Origin: an uncultured Flavobacteriaceae bacterium
GTDB lineage: Bacteria; Bacteroidota; Bacteroidia; Flavobacteriales; Flavobacteriaceae
Length of the DNA: 64,000 nucleotides
Reading direction: 5' to 3'
NCBI GenBank assembly: GCA_943789305.1
Contig: CALSTP010000001.1
Coordinates: forward strand, 1,496,178 to 1,560,177
Below the pieces are notes generated by a model, which was given only the letters and a program-made list of their open reading frames with translations, did not search any database and was not told the DNA's origin. Position 1 is the first letter of the stretch. Each line of letters opens with the position of its first letter. Below are positions 1 to 8,303 of the stretch, piece after piece. A program made the position numbers and the translations under genes.

Positions 1-40
1 AAAACAAATGGGGCTTCAACCTTCATAAACTCGTTATTAA

Positions 41-1225
41 ATGGAAGAATTATCAGAAAGAATTAACAGCTTACCTGTTTCAGCAACACTAGCTATGGCT
101 GCAAAAGCCCGGGAACTTAAAAATAATGGCATTGATGTAATTGGGCTCAGTTTAGGAGAACCTGATTTCAACACTCCTGAATATATTAAAGATTCCGCAA
201 TAAAAGCAGTAAATGATAATTACAACTCCTATTCACCTGTTGATGGATATGCAGACTTAAAAGATGCTATTTGCACCAAATTTAAACGCGACAACAATCT
301 AAACTACAAACCTTCGCAGATTGTAGTTTCTACGGGAGCCAAGCAATCAATTGCAAATTTATGTATGGTTTTACTCAATCCTGGAGATGAAGTGTTGCTT
401 CCCGCACCCTATTGGGTGAGTTATTCTGCAATTGCAACTTTGGCAGAAGCAAAATCTGTCATTATTCCTTCATCAATTGAGACAGATTTCAAAATTACTC
501 CCAAACAACTGGAAGCAGCTATTACGCCCAAGACAAAACTGATCATGTTCAATTCACCCAACAACCCAAGTGGAACAATTTATACTGAGGCTGAATACAG
601 AGCATTAGGAAAAATTTTAGAAAAATATCCTGATATTTTTATCCTATCTGATGAAATATACGAACACATCAACTACGGAACACCGCACTTCAGTATTGCT
701 GCAATTCCAGAATTGTATGACCGTACAATTACTGTAAATGGTGTAGCAAAAGCTTTTGCTATGACGGGTTGGAGAATTGGTTATATTGGAGCTGCCGAAT
801 GGATTTCAAAGGCTTGCAACAAAATGCAAGGTCAGATAACGAGTGGTGCAAACTGTATAGCACAGCGAGCTACCATAACAGCGCTTTTAGAACCCGTAAG
901 TAAAATCCAATATATGGTCGATGAGTTTAGTCATCGTAAAAATTTAATTATCGAATTATTATCCCAAATAAAAGGGTTTAAAATGAACCGCCCTGATGGT
1001 GCTTTTTATGTTTTCCCTGATGTTTCTTTTTACTTTGGAAAAACTATTGGTGGGACGACAATAAACAATGCAAGTGACTTTGCACTATTTTTGTTAGAAA
1101 AAGCCCACGTTGCGACCGTAACAGGCGAAGCCTTTGGAAATGAAGATTGTATTCGAATATCCTATGCTGCATCTGAGGCAAATATTAAAGAAGCCGTTGA
1201 ACGTATTTCTAGGGCTTTGTCTTAA
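41..1225 (+). CDS. Aspartate aminotransferase family (class I PLP enzyme)
   Basis: This is a 394-residue fold-type I PLP aminotransferase. It probably transfers amino groups between aspartate and 2-oxoglutarate in the cytoplasm. Visible motifs are the substrate-side NSPNNPSG at about 171-178, the PLP-pyridine aspartate in SDEIYEH (D204), the Schiff-base lysine in GVAKAFAMTGWRIG (K237) and a late Arg in CIRISYA for the substrate carboxylate. The length is normal. The gene stands alone and converges on the aromatic operon across a bidirectional terminator. An aromatic or prephenate preference cannot be excluded given that neighbour. Confidence 0.85.
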   Translation: MEELSERINSLPVSATLAMAAKARELKNNGIDVIGLSLGEPDFNTPEYIKDSAIKAVNDNYNSYSPVDGYADLKDAICTKFKRDNNLNYKPSQIVVSTGAKQSIANLCMVLLNPGDEVLLPAPYWVSYSAIATLAEAKSVIIPSSIETDFKITPKQLEAAITPKTKLIMFNSPNNPSGTIYTEAEYRALGKILEKYPDIFILSDEIYEHINYGTPHFSIAAIPELYDRTITVNGVAKAFAMTGWRIGYIGAAEWISKACNKMQGQITSGANCIAQRATITALLEPVSKIQYMVDEFSHRKNLIIELLSQIKGFKMNRPDGAFYVFPDVSFYFGKTIGGTTINNASDFALFLLEKAHVATVTGEAFGNEDCIRISYAASEANIKEAVERISRALS

Positions 1226-1242
1226 AATGAACAGTTTATATA

Positions 1243-1270
1243 AAAAAAACCGGCTCAAACCGGTTTTTTT
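1243..1270. terminator. Bidirectional intrinsic terminator
   Basis: An A7-ACCGG stem pairs with CCGGT7 around a CTCAAA loop. The A and T runs on either side let it work for both converging transcripts: the aminotransferase (+) and the aromatic operon (-). Confidence 0.85.
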
Positions 1271-1298
1271 ATTTTATGAGTTTTCATTAATATTTGAT

Positions 1299-2381
1299 TT
1301 ATCCATTTACGACTTCCTCTTGATGGTTGATTGATTCTTGATGGATTGCTTTAAAAATCTTTAAAATAAATTCTTCTGACAAACCTCGGTCTTTTCCTTC
1401 TAAAATCATTTTACCTAAAATTTCGTTCCATCGTTTATTTTGTAAAACCGCAACATTCTTAGATTTCTTTAACAAACCTATTTCTTCTGCAACTAGCATA
1501 CGTTTTCCCAAAGTATCGAGTATGGTCTGATCAGCAATGTCAATTTGAGTACGAAGATTATTCAAGGCAGTATTATAAGCCTCTTCTTGATCACTTTCTT
1601 TTCGGATTTTGAGATCTTTCATAATTTGAATTAATCTTGTAGGTGTAACTTGTTGAGCAGCATCACTCCAAGCATTATCTGGATCCCAATGTGACTCTAC
1701 CATCAAACCGTCAAAATTTAAATCTAAAGCGGTTTGACAAATATCAAAAATTAAATCTCGTCTCCCAGCGATATGAGAAGGATCACATATCAAAGGAAGA
1801 TCTGTAAATTTATTTTGTGCCTCCACAGCAATCTGCCACTCAGGATTGTTTCGATATTTTGTCTTTTCATAAGACGAAAAACCTCTATGTATCAAACCTA
1901 ATTTTTTGATGTTAGCAGTATACAAACGCTCTACTCCACCAAGCCATAGTGCCAAGTCAGGGTTAACAGGGTTTTTTACCAATACAATTTTATCGGTTCC
2001 TTCAAGGGCGTCTGCAATTTCTTGCATAATAAAGGGGCTCACAGTTGATCGAGCACCAATCCACAAAATATCAATACCGTGTTCGATTGCTAATTTTACA
2101 TGATCTTTATTTGCTACTTCGGTAGCTGTAAGTAAACCGGTTTCCTCTTTGGCTTTTTGTAACCACTTCAACCCAATTGCTCCTACCCCTTCAAACATTC
2201 CTGGTCGGGTTCTTGGTTTCCATATTCCTGCACGAAGAACTGTGACGTCAGAATCTTTTAGCTCATGAGCAATTTTCAACACTTGTTCTTCTGTCTCTGC
2301 ACTACAAGGCCCACCAATTACAAGTGGGTGAGAAAGACCGAAGTCATTAAGCCATTCTCTCATCTGAGATTTATTTTCCAT
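1299..2381 (-). CDS. Bifunctional DAHP synthase / chorismate mutase
   Basis: This 360-residue enzyme joins two steps of aromatic synthesis. The N-terminal part (about 1-260) is a DAHP synthase of the KDO8P-synthase-like subfamily, with GGPCSAETEEQ, LRAGIWKPRTRPG and CDPSHIAGRR motifs; it condenses PEP with erythrose-4-phosphate. The C-terminal part (about 265-350) is an AroQ-type helical chorismate mutase, starting near LRTQIDIADQTILDTLGKR. The fusion is known in Bacteroidota and lets chorismate or prephenate control the first step. It is the last gene of the attenuated operon, 11 nt after tyrA. Confidence 0.92.
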   Translation of the reverse strand: MENKSQMREWLNDFGLSHPLVIGGPCSAETEEQVLKIAHELKDSDVTVLRAGIWKPRTRPGMFEGVGAIGLKWLQKAKEETGLLTATEVANKDHVKLAIEHGIDILWIGARSTVSPFIMQEIADALEGTDKIVLVKNPVNPDLALWLGGVERLYTANIKKLGLIHRGFSSYEKTKYRNNPEWQIAVEAQNKFTDLPLICDPSHIAGRRDLIFDICQTALDLNFDGLMVESHWDPDNAWSDAAQQVTPTRLIQIMKDLKIRKESDQEEAYNTALNNLRTQIDIADQTILDTLGKRMLVAEEIGLLKKSKNVAVLQNKRWNEILGKMILEGKDRGLSEEFILKIFKAIHQESINHQEEVVNG

Positions 2382-2392
2382 TTTATTTTGTT

Positions 2393-3247
2393 TTATTTTT
2401 TATTAATTCCATTTAATATTGATGTTAATTGATTGGTATTTTTCATTTCCTGAAACAAACTTTTATAATCGTCATTTACTAACAATTTTTTAAAGTGTTC
2501 TAAGTTTTTTATGTACGCGTCCAAAATCTCGATCACGTTCTCTTTATTTTGTTCAAAAATGGGAGTCCACATTTCAGGAGAGCTTTTAGCTAAACGAACT
2601 GTTGATTCAAATCCACTTCCAGCGAGGTCAAAGATATTATTCTCATCTTCTTCTTTCTCAAGAACCGTTTTTCCTAACATAAAAGAACTGATGTGTGATA
2701 AATGAGACACATAGGCCATGTGTTTATCGTGTTCTGCGGCTTCCATAAAGCGCAAATACATTCCCATCTCTCTAAAAGTTCGTTTAGCCCAGGTAAGTAA
2801 ATCAGGACGTGTTTTATTAGACTCACATAAAATCTGAGGTTTCCCATTAAACAAATCCCTATGTGCTGCTTGTGGTCCAGAAAACTCATTACCAGCAATG
2901 GGATGCGCAGCTAAAAACTGATCTCTTTTAGAATGGTTCGCTATTAATTCACACAATTGTTCTTTTGTAGACCCAACATCCCAGAGCAAAGCATGGGAGT
3001 GTAACTGATCTAAAAGCTTTGGCAATAATGCTAAGGATTCCTTTACCGGAATACTCAAAATAACTCGATCGGCTTCTGCAACATTGTCTAAAGTACCAAT
3101 GCGATCAATGATACCCAATTCTAGAGCTTGATTAGCGTGTTTTTTATTGGCATCAATTCCAACAACTTCAATTCCTTCAATTATAGTTTTGAGATCCATA
3201 GCCATGGATCCCCCTATCAAACCAATTCCAATGATATAAATCTTCAT
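2393..3247 (-). CDS. tyrA: Prephenate dehydrogenase
   Basis: This 284-residue NAD(P)-dependent dehydrogenase converts prephenate to 4-hydroxyphenylpyruvate, the Tyr branch. The N-terminus carries the Rossmann motif GIGLIG (residues 7-12). Family motifs DVGSTK and HPIAGNEFSGP, containing the catalytic-region His, follow, then an all-helical dimerisation half. There is no C-terminal ACT domain, so feedback is more likely transcriptional or through partner proteins. Its start overlaps the upstream aminotransferase stop by 4 nt (ATGA), which indicates translational coupling. Confidence 0.9.
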   Translation of the reverse strand: MKIYIIGIGLIGGSMAMDLKTIIEGIEVVGIDANKKHANQALELGIIDRIGTLDNVAEADRVILSIPVKESLALLPKLLDQLHSHALLWDVGSTKEQLCELIANHSKRDQFLAAHPIAGNEFSGPQAAHRDLFNGKPQILCESNKTRPDLLTWAKRTFREMGMYLRFMEAAEHDKHMAYVSHLSHISSFMLGKTVLEKEEDENNIFDLAGSGFESTVRLAKSSPEMWTPIFEQNKENVIEILDAYIKNLEHFKKLLVNDDYKSLFQEMKNTNQLTSILNGINKK

Positions 3248-4398
3248 GGCTCTAATCGATTAATTGCTGTTTCAATATCTTCAAGTTTTACACAAAGTGA
3301 AAACCGAACATACCCCTCTCCCCGAGTACCAAAAATAGTTCCTGGAGCTATAAAAATATTCTGCCTCGTCAGGACATCTTCAATAAAAGATTCTGAGCTC
3401 AAGGAAGAGTCATTAAGTTTAGCCCACAAAAACATTCCAACACTTTTTGAATCAACGGTGGTATTCATAAGAGTTGCCAACTCAATCATAGCTTTTCTTC
3501 GTTCTGCATACACAATATTGAGTTCATCAAACCAATTTGAGTTTAATTGTAAAGCGGCTATTGCTCCTTTTTGAACTCCATAAAACATACCTGAATCCAT
3601 ATTACTTTTCACCTTCAAAACTGCATTGATGTGCTCCGAATTTCCACAAAGCATTCCTACCCTCCAACCTGCAAGGTTATAAGCTTTGCTCAAAGAATTT
3701 AGCTCTAAAGCAACTTCCATAGCTTGGGGTTGGCTTAGTAAACTTCGAGGGGAATCATTTAGGATAAAACTATATGGATTATCATTGATTAATAATATAT
3801 TGTTTTTCTTAGCCCAAATAATTAAACGTGAAAAAGTGTCTAGATTAACTTGAGCCCCAGTAGGCATATTAGGATAATTTAGCCACATTAACTTTACTCG
3901 GCTTAGATCAAGTTGCTCCAGAGATTCAAAATCTGGCTGCCAGTTATTCTTTTCTTTAAGGTCATAAAAAACAGGTTCGGCCTCTAGCAATTTTGTAACA
4001 GAGCTGTAAGTGGGATATCCAGGATTTGGAATTAACACCTGATCTCCTTTATTCAAAAAGGCCATTGATATATGCATAATTCCTTCTTTGGAGCCCATTA
4101 AAGGGAGTATTTCATTGCTTGGGTTTAACGAGACGTTGTAATTATTTTTATAAAATGTTGCTATTTGTTCTCTCAACTCGGGAAGTCCTTGGTAACTTTG
4201 ATACATATGGGCTTTGGGATCTGACAGACTATCCTCCAAAGCTTCAAGCACAGACGGATGAGGTTTTAAGTCAGGACTTCCAACACCCATATTAAGAATC
4301 GGTTTTCCCGCTTTAACCAAAGCAGCAACCTCTCTAAGTTTTTTAGAAAAGTAATATTCCTTCACGCTGCTTAAACGATTTGCTGTTGTTGTGCTCAT
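3244..4398 (-). CDS. Class I/II PLP aminotransferase of the aromatic operon
   Basis: This 384-residue fold-type I aminotransferase has NYPNMPTG at about 174-181, NDNPYS near 205-210 and the PLP lysine in LNSLSKAYNLAGWR (K238). It lies between prephenate dehydratase and prephenate dehydrogenase, so the natural guess is transamination of phenylpyruvate and 4-hydroxyphenylpyruvate. That substrate is inferred from position only; the sequence also resembles LL-DAP and alanine aminotransferase relatives. It overlaps both neighbours by 4 nt. Confidence 0.85.
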   Translation of the reverse strand: MSTTTANRLSSVKEYYFSKKLREVAALVKAGKPILNMGVGSPDLKPHPSVLEALEDSLSDPKAHMYQSYQGLPELREQIATFYKNNYNVSLNPSNEILPLMGSKEGIMHISMAFLNKGDQVLIPNPGYPTYSSVTKLLEAEPVFYDLKEKNNWQPDFESLEQLDLSRVKLMWLNYPNMPTGAQVNLDTFSRLIIWAKKNNILLINDNPYSFILNDSPRSLLSQPQAMEVALELNSLSKAYNLAGWRVGMLCGNSEHINAVLKVKSNMDSGMFYGVQKGAIAALQLNSNWFDELNIVYAERRKAMIELATLMNTTVDSKSVGMFLWAKLNDSSLSSESFIEDVLTRQNIFIAPGTIFGTRGEGYVRFSLCVKLEDIETAINRLEP

Positions 4399-5222
4399 AT
4401 TTTATTATTCTGATATTCTCCAAGAATTTTATGTTCAGTTGCCATGATTTGAATGATGGACCATGCTTTTTGATAAGTATCAAAAGAATCAAAAGTCACA
4501 TCTACAAAAAAAGCATATTTACCAGGTGTTTCGATTACGGGAAGTGATTGTATTTTGGTAAGGTTGAGTTGACAATCACTCATTACATTGAGCACTGCAG
4601 CAAGGCTACCCCGTTGGTGATCCAATACAAATTTCAATGAGGCTTTATTGATCTTGTTTTGATCAACTAAATCTCCCTTTTGTTGAATAATTACAAAACG
4701 GGTTACATTATTTTTGATGGTTTGAATCGATTCAGAGAAAATCTCCAAATTAAAAATTTCTGCAGCTTTGATACTGGCAACTGCTCCAATTCCAAGAAGT
4801 TGCTCCTCTTGAATCTTACGTGCAATGTCTGCTGTATCTTCAGCCTCAACTAAACGTATGTGTGGATGTTTTGAAAAAAAAGCCTTACACTGGAGTAATG
4901 CCATTGGATGAGAATGAACTTCTTTTAAATCTTCAATAGATTGCCCAACCAATCCCATTAAGTTGTGATGAATACTCAAATACGATTCACCTACTATTTG
5001 TAAGTCATGATGATCCAATAAAGCATAATTGGGTATGATTGATCCAGCAATTGAGTTTTCAATGGCCATTACAGCTTGAGTAGCTCTTCCCGAAACTAAT
5101 TCAACAGCCAACGAATCAAAAGTTAAACACTCCAATACCTTAACGCCAATAGGGAAGTAATTCATTGCCACTTGATAGTGAAAAGAACCTCGTATTCCTT
5201 GTATGGCAATTGTTGATTGCAT
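4395..5222 (-). CDS. pheA: Prephenate dehydratase (with ACT domain)
   Basis: This 275-residue enzyme converts prephenate to phenylpyruvate, the Phe branch. The periplasmic-binding-like catalytic domain (1-180) has IENSIAGS at 54-61 and the signature Thr-Arg-Phe at 174-176. An ACT regulatory domain follows from about 196 (LDHQRGSLAAVL) to the end. Its usual ESRP effector motif reads QSLP here, so Phe inhibition may be altered. No chorismate mutase is fused to it; that activity sits on the last gene. It is the first structural gene after the attenuator, and its stop (TGA) overlaps the next start. Confidence 0.9.
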   Translation of the reverse strand: MQSTIAIQGIRGSFHYQVAMNYFPIGVKVLECLTFDSLAVELVSGRATQAVMAIENSIAGSIIPNYALLDHHDLQIVGESYLSIHHNLMGLVGQSIEDLKEVHSHPMALLQCKAFFSKHPHIRLVEAEDTADIARKIQEEQLLGIGAVASIKAAEIFNLEIFSESIQTIKNNVTRFVIIQQKGDLVDQNKINKASLKFVLDHQRGSLAAVLNVMSDCQLNLTKIQSLPVIETPGKYAFFVDVTFDSFDTYQKAWSIIQIMATEHKILGEYQNNKI

Positions 5223-5235
5223 TATTATTGTTTGT

Positions 5236-5264
5236 AAAAAAAAAGTCCCGATTAAATCAGGACT
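5236..5264 (-). terminator. Attenuator terminator (segments 3:4)
   Basis: On the minus strand AGTCCTGAT pairs with ATCGGGACT (nine pairs, one a G-U wobble) around a TTA loop, followed directly by eight T. It lies 14 nt before the pheA start, inside the leader, so it ends transcription before the operon rather than after a gene. Confidence 0.88.
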
Positions 5265-5320
5265 TTCGTGGTTATTTATTTTAAAATACTACAATGCCCT
5301 ATTTTTTATCCAAAAAATAG
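5254..5320 (-). promoter_or_regulatory. Phe/Tyr attenuator: pause hairpin and antiterminator
   Basis: Two stems precede and compete with the terminator. The pause stem (5299-5320) pairs CTATTTTTT with AAAAAATAG around GGAT, and contains the end and stop codon of the leader peptide. The antiterminator pairs AAATAGGGC (5296-5304) with GTCCTGATTT (5254-5263): nine pairs with one bulged G. It uses the 3' arm of the pause stem and the 5' arm of the terminator, so it excludes both. Stalling at the Phe/Tyr codons would cover the pause 5' arm and favour read-through; reaching the stop would favour termination. Confidence 0.82.
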
Positions 5321-5361
5321 AAGTTAAAAAATCGATTGTAATATGTTGTTGTAATATTCAT
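5299..5361 (-). CDS. Aromatic leader peptide (pheA operon attenuator)
   Basis: This small ORF starts ATG at 5361 and ends TAG at 5299. It encodes MNITTTYYNRFFNFYFLDKK. Seven of the 20 codons are Phe or Tyr (Y7, Y8, F11, F12, F14, Y15, F16). It lies about 18 nt after a consensus -7 box, and its last codons and stop are inside the pause hairpin. The mix of Phe and Tyr matches an operon that feeds both amino acids. The peptide itself need have no function; its translation would be the sensor. Confidence 0.85.
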   Translation of the reverse strand: MNITTTYYNRFFNFYFLDKK

Positions 5362-5378
5362 TTCAGTTTTACTTAGTA

Positions 5379-5409
5379 CAAATGTACATTCCAGATTGAG
5401 AAAAACAAA
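5379..5409 (-). promoter_or_regulatory. Promoter of the aromatic operon
   Basis: On the minus strand TTTG (5406-5409), a 19-nt spacer and TACATTTG (5379-5386) match the Bacteroidota primary sigma consensus exactly. Transcription would start near 5372, about 10 nt before the leader-peptide ATG. Confidence 0.8.
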
Positions 5410-5492
5410 TTTTTAGAGATTTAATTTAATAGTGGTAAAAAAATATTTAAAAAATTAAATATATATTTATGGATATCATATGAAATACTGTA

Positions 5493-6581
5493 ATGATTAA
5501 AAAACTATTGACTATTGAAAATATAGATGTATACTTTGTTATCGGAATTATTGTTTTCTTCAGTTTATTAGAAACAATTTCAGGCTTTCTAAAAAATTCA
5601 AATCGAAAAAAAGGAGATTGGATTCAAGAAATTTTGAGCTTTGTTATTTTGGGAAATTTGATTAAGCCTTTTATCGTCTTTTTTGTTTTTAGTTTGGGAA
5701 ATATGTTTTTACCAGAATACCGGTTTGTTCTCGGGGATTTATCTTTTAAAGGAATTTTATTAGGTTATCTTTTAGTTGATGATTTACTCCAATATTGGTA
5801 TCACAGAACTGCTCACGAAACCCGATTTTTGTGGAAACTGCATAGGCCACATCATCAAGCTGAAGAAATGGGGTATTTTGTTTCTTACCGAAATGCATTC
5901 ATTTATTACTTACTAATGCCAAACATATGGTGGGTAGCCCTAGTTCTTTTTCTTGGAGGAGCCAAAGCCGTTGCCTTAGGATTAATCTTAAAACAGCTCG
6001 TCATCATTGGCTCACACAGTAGAATCAAATGGGATAAGCCTTTTTATCAATATACTTTACTCCGACCAATTATTAAAATCCTAGAACGCATAATTATAAC
6101 TCCTACATTTCATCATTCTCATCATGGAACCTCAAAATTAGAAGCGTCTAGCGATCCCAATGGAAATTTTGGAAACATGTTCAGTATCTGGGATCAGCTG
6201 TTTGGAACAGCTACCTTTCATTCAACTTATCCCACTACTTATGGTTTACAACAAAAAACAGAGGATTCATGGTCAGCATCTTACTTTTATCCTTTGATTA
6301 AATCTAAAGACAAAAAAAGTGAATTAAGTGCTGGTTATAAAAAACTCAATACCTCAAGTTTAAATGCACTAACAGTTCCCTTGACTAAGAGAGAAAATTA
6401 CTTATGGTGCGCCTGTGGAATGAGTAAAACACAACCTTTTTGTGATGGGTCTCACCATGGATCAAAATTTACACCTTTAAAATTCTCAGTAAAAAGGACT
6501 GGTAATGTAAAACTATGTAATTGTAAAAAGAGTAATCGAACTCCTTTTTGCGATGATACACACATTAAGCTAAAAAAATAA
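5493..6581 (+). CDS. Fatty acid hydroxylase/sterol desaturase fused to two CDGSH iron-sulphur motifs
   Basis: This is a 362-residue fusion. The first 260 residues form a multi-pass membrane di-iron hydroxylase with the three histidine boxes HRTAH (104-108), HRPHH (117-121) and HHSHH (207-211). After a short linker come two CDGSH-type 2Fe-2S motifs: C306, C308, C317, H321 and C342, C344, C353, H357 (CDDTH in the second). CDGSH proteins carry electrons or clusters, so the tail may deliver electrons to the di-iron site; that is inference. The lipid substrate is unknown. An SDR gene starts 5 nt downstream. Confidence 0.85.
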   Translation: MIKKLLTIENIDVYFVIGIIVFFSLLETISGFLKNSNRKKGDWIQEILSFVILGNLIKPFIVFFVFSLGNMFLPEYRFVLGDLSFKGILLGYLLVDDLLQYWYHRTAHETRFLWKLHRPHHQAEEMGYFVSYRNAFIYYLLMPNIWWVALVLFLGGAKAVALGLILKQLVIIGSHSRIKWDKPFYQYTLLRPIIKILERIIITPTFHHSHHGTSKLEASSDPNGNFGNMFSIWDQLFGTATFHSTYPTTYGLQQKTEDSWSASYFYPLIKSKDKKSELSAGYKKLNTSSLNALTVPLTKRENYLWCACGMSKTQPFCDGSHHGSKFTPLKFSVKRTGNVKLCNCKKSNRTPFCDDTHIKLKK

Positions 6582-6586
6582 AGCCT

Positions 6587-7312
6587 TTGAATAAAAAAAA
6601 TAAAAAAGCACTTATTATTGGTGCAACCTCTGGAATTGGAAAAGCTCTTGCTCGTGAATTAGTCAAAAATGGATACACTGTTGGAATAACGGGTAGAAGA
6701 AAAAATCTTCTGTTAAAAATTCAAAAAGAAAGTCCTGAACTTATTCAAATTGAGTCTTTTGACAGCACACAACCTAATGCCTTAAAACATGTTGAATCCT
6801 TAGCTAATAAAATAGGTGCTATTAACTTGTTAATCATTAGCGCAGGAGTTGGGCACATGAACTTTAATCTTGATTATGCAAAAGAAAACGAAACTAATCA
6901 ACTGAATGTAATCGCATTTTCGCAAATGGTTAATTGGGGAATTCATTATTTTGAAAATCAAGGGCGTGGCCATTTGGTAAATTTATCCTCCATAGCTTCA
7001 CTGAGGGGTGGAAGAGCAGCACCTGCATACAATGCCTCAAAAGCCTATCAATCGAATTATTTTGAAGGGATAGCCCAAAGAGTCACGCGAAGTAAACTCC
7101 CCATTTTCACTACCGATGTAAAACCTGGATTTGTAAAAACTGCCATGGCAAAGGGACCAAAAATGTTTTGGGTAGCCTCAAAAGAAAAAGCTGCTCGTCA
7201 AATATTCAAAAGTATTCAAAAGAAAAAAAGAATTGTTTACATTACTAGAAGGTGGCGAATAATTGCTTGGATTCTAAAAGGAATTCCTTGGCTAATTTAT
7301 AAACGAATGTAA
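6587..7312 (+). CDS. Short-chain dehydrogenase/reductase (TTG start)
   Basis: This 241-residue classical SDR has the cofactor motif GATSGIG near residues 12-18, NLSSIAS with the catalytic Ser and YNASK with the catalytic Tyr and Lys. The basic, hydrophobic C-terminus (WRIIAWILKGIPWLIYKRM) may sit on the membrane. No ATG lies before the Rossmann strand; TTG at 6587 gives a normal N-terminus. It is 5 nt from the hydroxylase gene, so it likely acts on the same lipid substrate or product, but the substrate is unknown. Confidence 0.85.
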   Translation: MNKKNKKALIIGATSGIGKALARELVKNGYTVGITGRRKNLLLKIQKESPELIQIESFDSTQPNALKHVESLANKIGAINLLIISAGVGHMNFNLDYAKENETNQLNVIAFSQMVNWGIHYFENQGRGHLVNLSSIASLRGGRAAPAYNASKAYQSNYFEGIAQRVTRSKLPIFTTDVKPGFVKTAMAKGPKMFWVASKEKAARQIFKSIQKKKRIVYITRRWRIIAWILKGIPWLIYKRM

Positions 7313-7400
7313 TCCCCTACAAAGCGAATCGTTCAAAGATGTCTTTAGCAAGATCAATCTTTTATTAATTTTTTCTGCTTTATCTTTATAAAAAAAACAA

Positions 7401-8294
7401 TTGGCATTAGTCCTCGATAAAATCAAAAAAAAATATGGAAGCCTAGAAGCACTTCAGGGAATTTCCATGGAATTAAAAACTGGTGAAGTTATAGGTTTAC
7501 TAGGTCCTAATGGAGCTGGAAAATCTACATTAATGAAAATTATAACAGGTGAAATTGATCATTGGGAGGGAACAATTAGTTACAATGGAAAAGATTTTAG
7601 GAAGTCTTCGAAAAGTATACAGCAAATTACGGGGTATCTTCCAGAAAATAATCCACTGTATGAAGATTTGTTTGTTTTAGAATATCTTCAATATACTGCA
7701 TCCCTGTATAAAATTAAAAAGGCTTCTTTAGATTTTGTCTTGAATCAAGTGGGACTGATTGCTCATAAAAGGCAAAAAATTGGAACCCTATCAAAAGGAT
7801 ATCAACAAAGGGTTGGACTTGCAGCAGCACTTTTACATGACCCTGAAATATTGATTTTAGATGAGCCAACAACGGGTTTAGATCCGAATCAAATGGTCAG
7901 CATCCGAAAACTGATACGAACACTTGGTAAAGATAAAATTGTAATTCTTTCAAGTCACATACTTTCTGAAGTAGAGTCTGTTTGTGATCGAGTGGCTATA
8001 ATAAAAGAAGGGAAACTTGTAGCTAATAAAAATTTAGAAGAACTTCGAAAAGGTCAACAGCAAATTATTCAAGTTGAGTTTGACTATCGAGTAGAGACCG
8101 AAGCCCTGTCGAAAATACCAAATGTAAGTAAAGTTGTCAATACCTTTGATTTTAGATATGAAATATTTCTGGACACTCAGGAAGATATGCGAACTCAAGT
8201 ATTTGATTTTGCACATGATAACAAACTCAAGATTTTAGCTTTACAACTTAAAAACGAAAATTTGGAACAGTTGTTTACCAAATTGACAACCTAA
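7401..8294 (+). CDS. gldA: ABC transporter ATP-binding protein, GldA-like
   Basis: This 297-residue ATPase has Walker A GPNGAGKST, signature LSKGYQQR, Walker B ILILDEPT and an H-loop SSHIL. The stretch GYLPENNPLYEDLFVLEYL and the C-terminal extension of about 80 residues resemble GldA, the ATPase that works with GldF/GldG in flavobacterial gliding and type IX secretion. GldF and GldG are not in this window, which is common for gldA. The start is TTG at 7401. A generic ABC-2 type ATPase remains possible. Confidence 0.75.
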   Translation: MALVLDKIKKKYGSLEALQGISMELKTGEVIGLLGPNGAGKSTLMKIITGEIDHWEGTISYNGKDFRKSSKSIQQITGYLPENNPLYEDLFVLEYLQYTASLYKIKKASLDFVLNQVGLIAHKRQKIGTLSKGYQQRVGLAAALLHDPEILILDEPTTGLDPNQMVSIRKLIRTLGKDKIVILSSHILSEVESVCDRVAIIKEGKLVANKNLEELRKGQQQIIQVEFDYRVETEALSKIPNVSKVVNTFDFRYEIFLDTQEDMRTQVFDFAHDNKLKILALQLKNENLEQLFTKLTT

Positions 8295-8303
8295 TTTTTT
8301 TCT

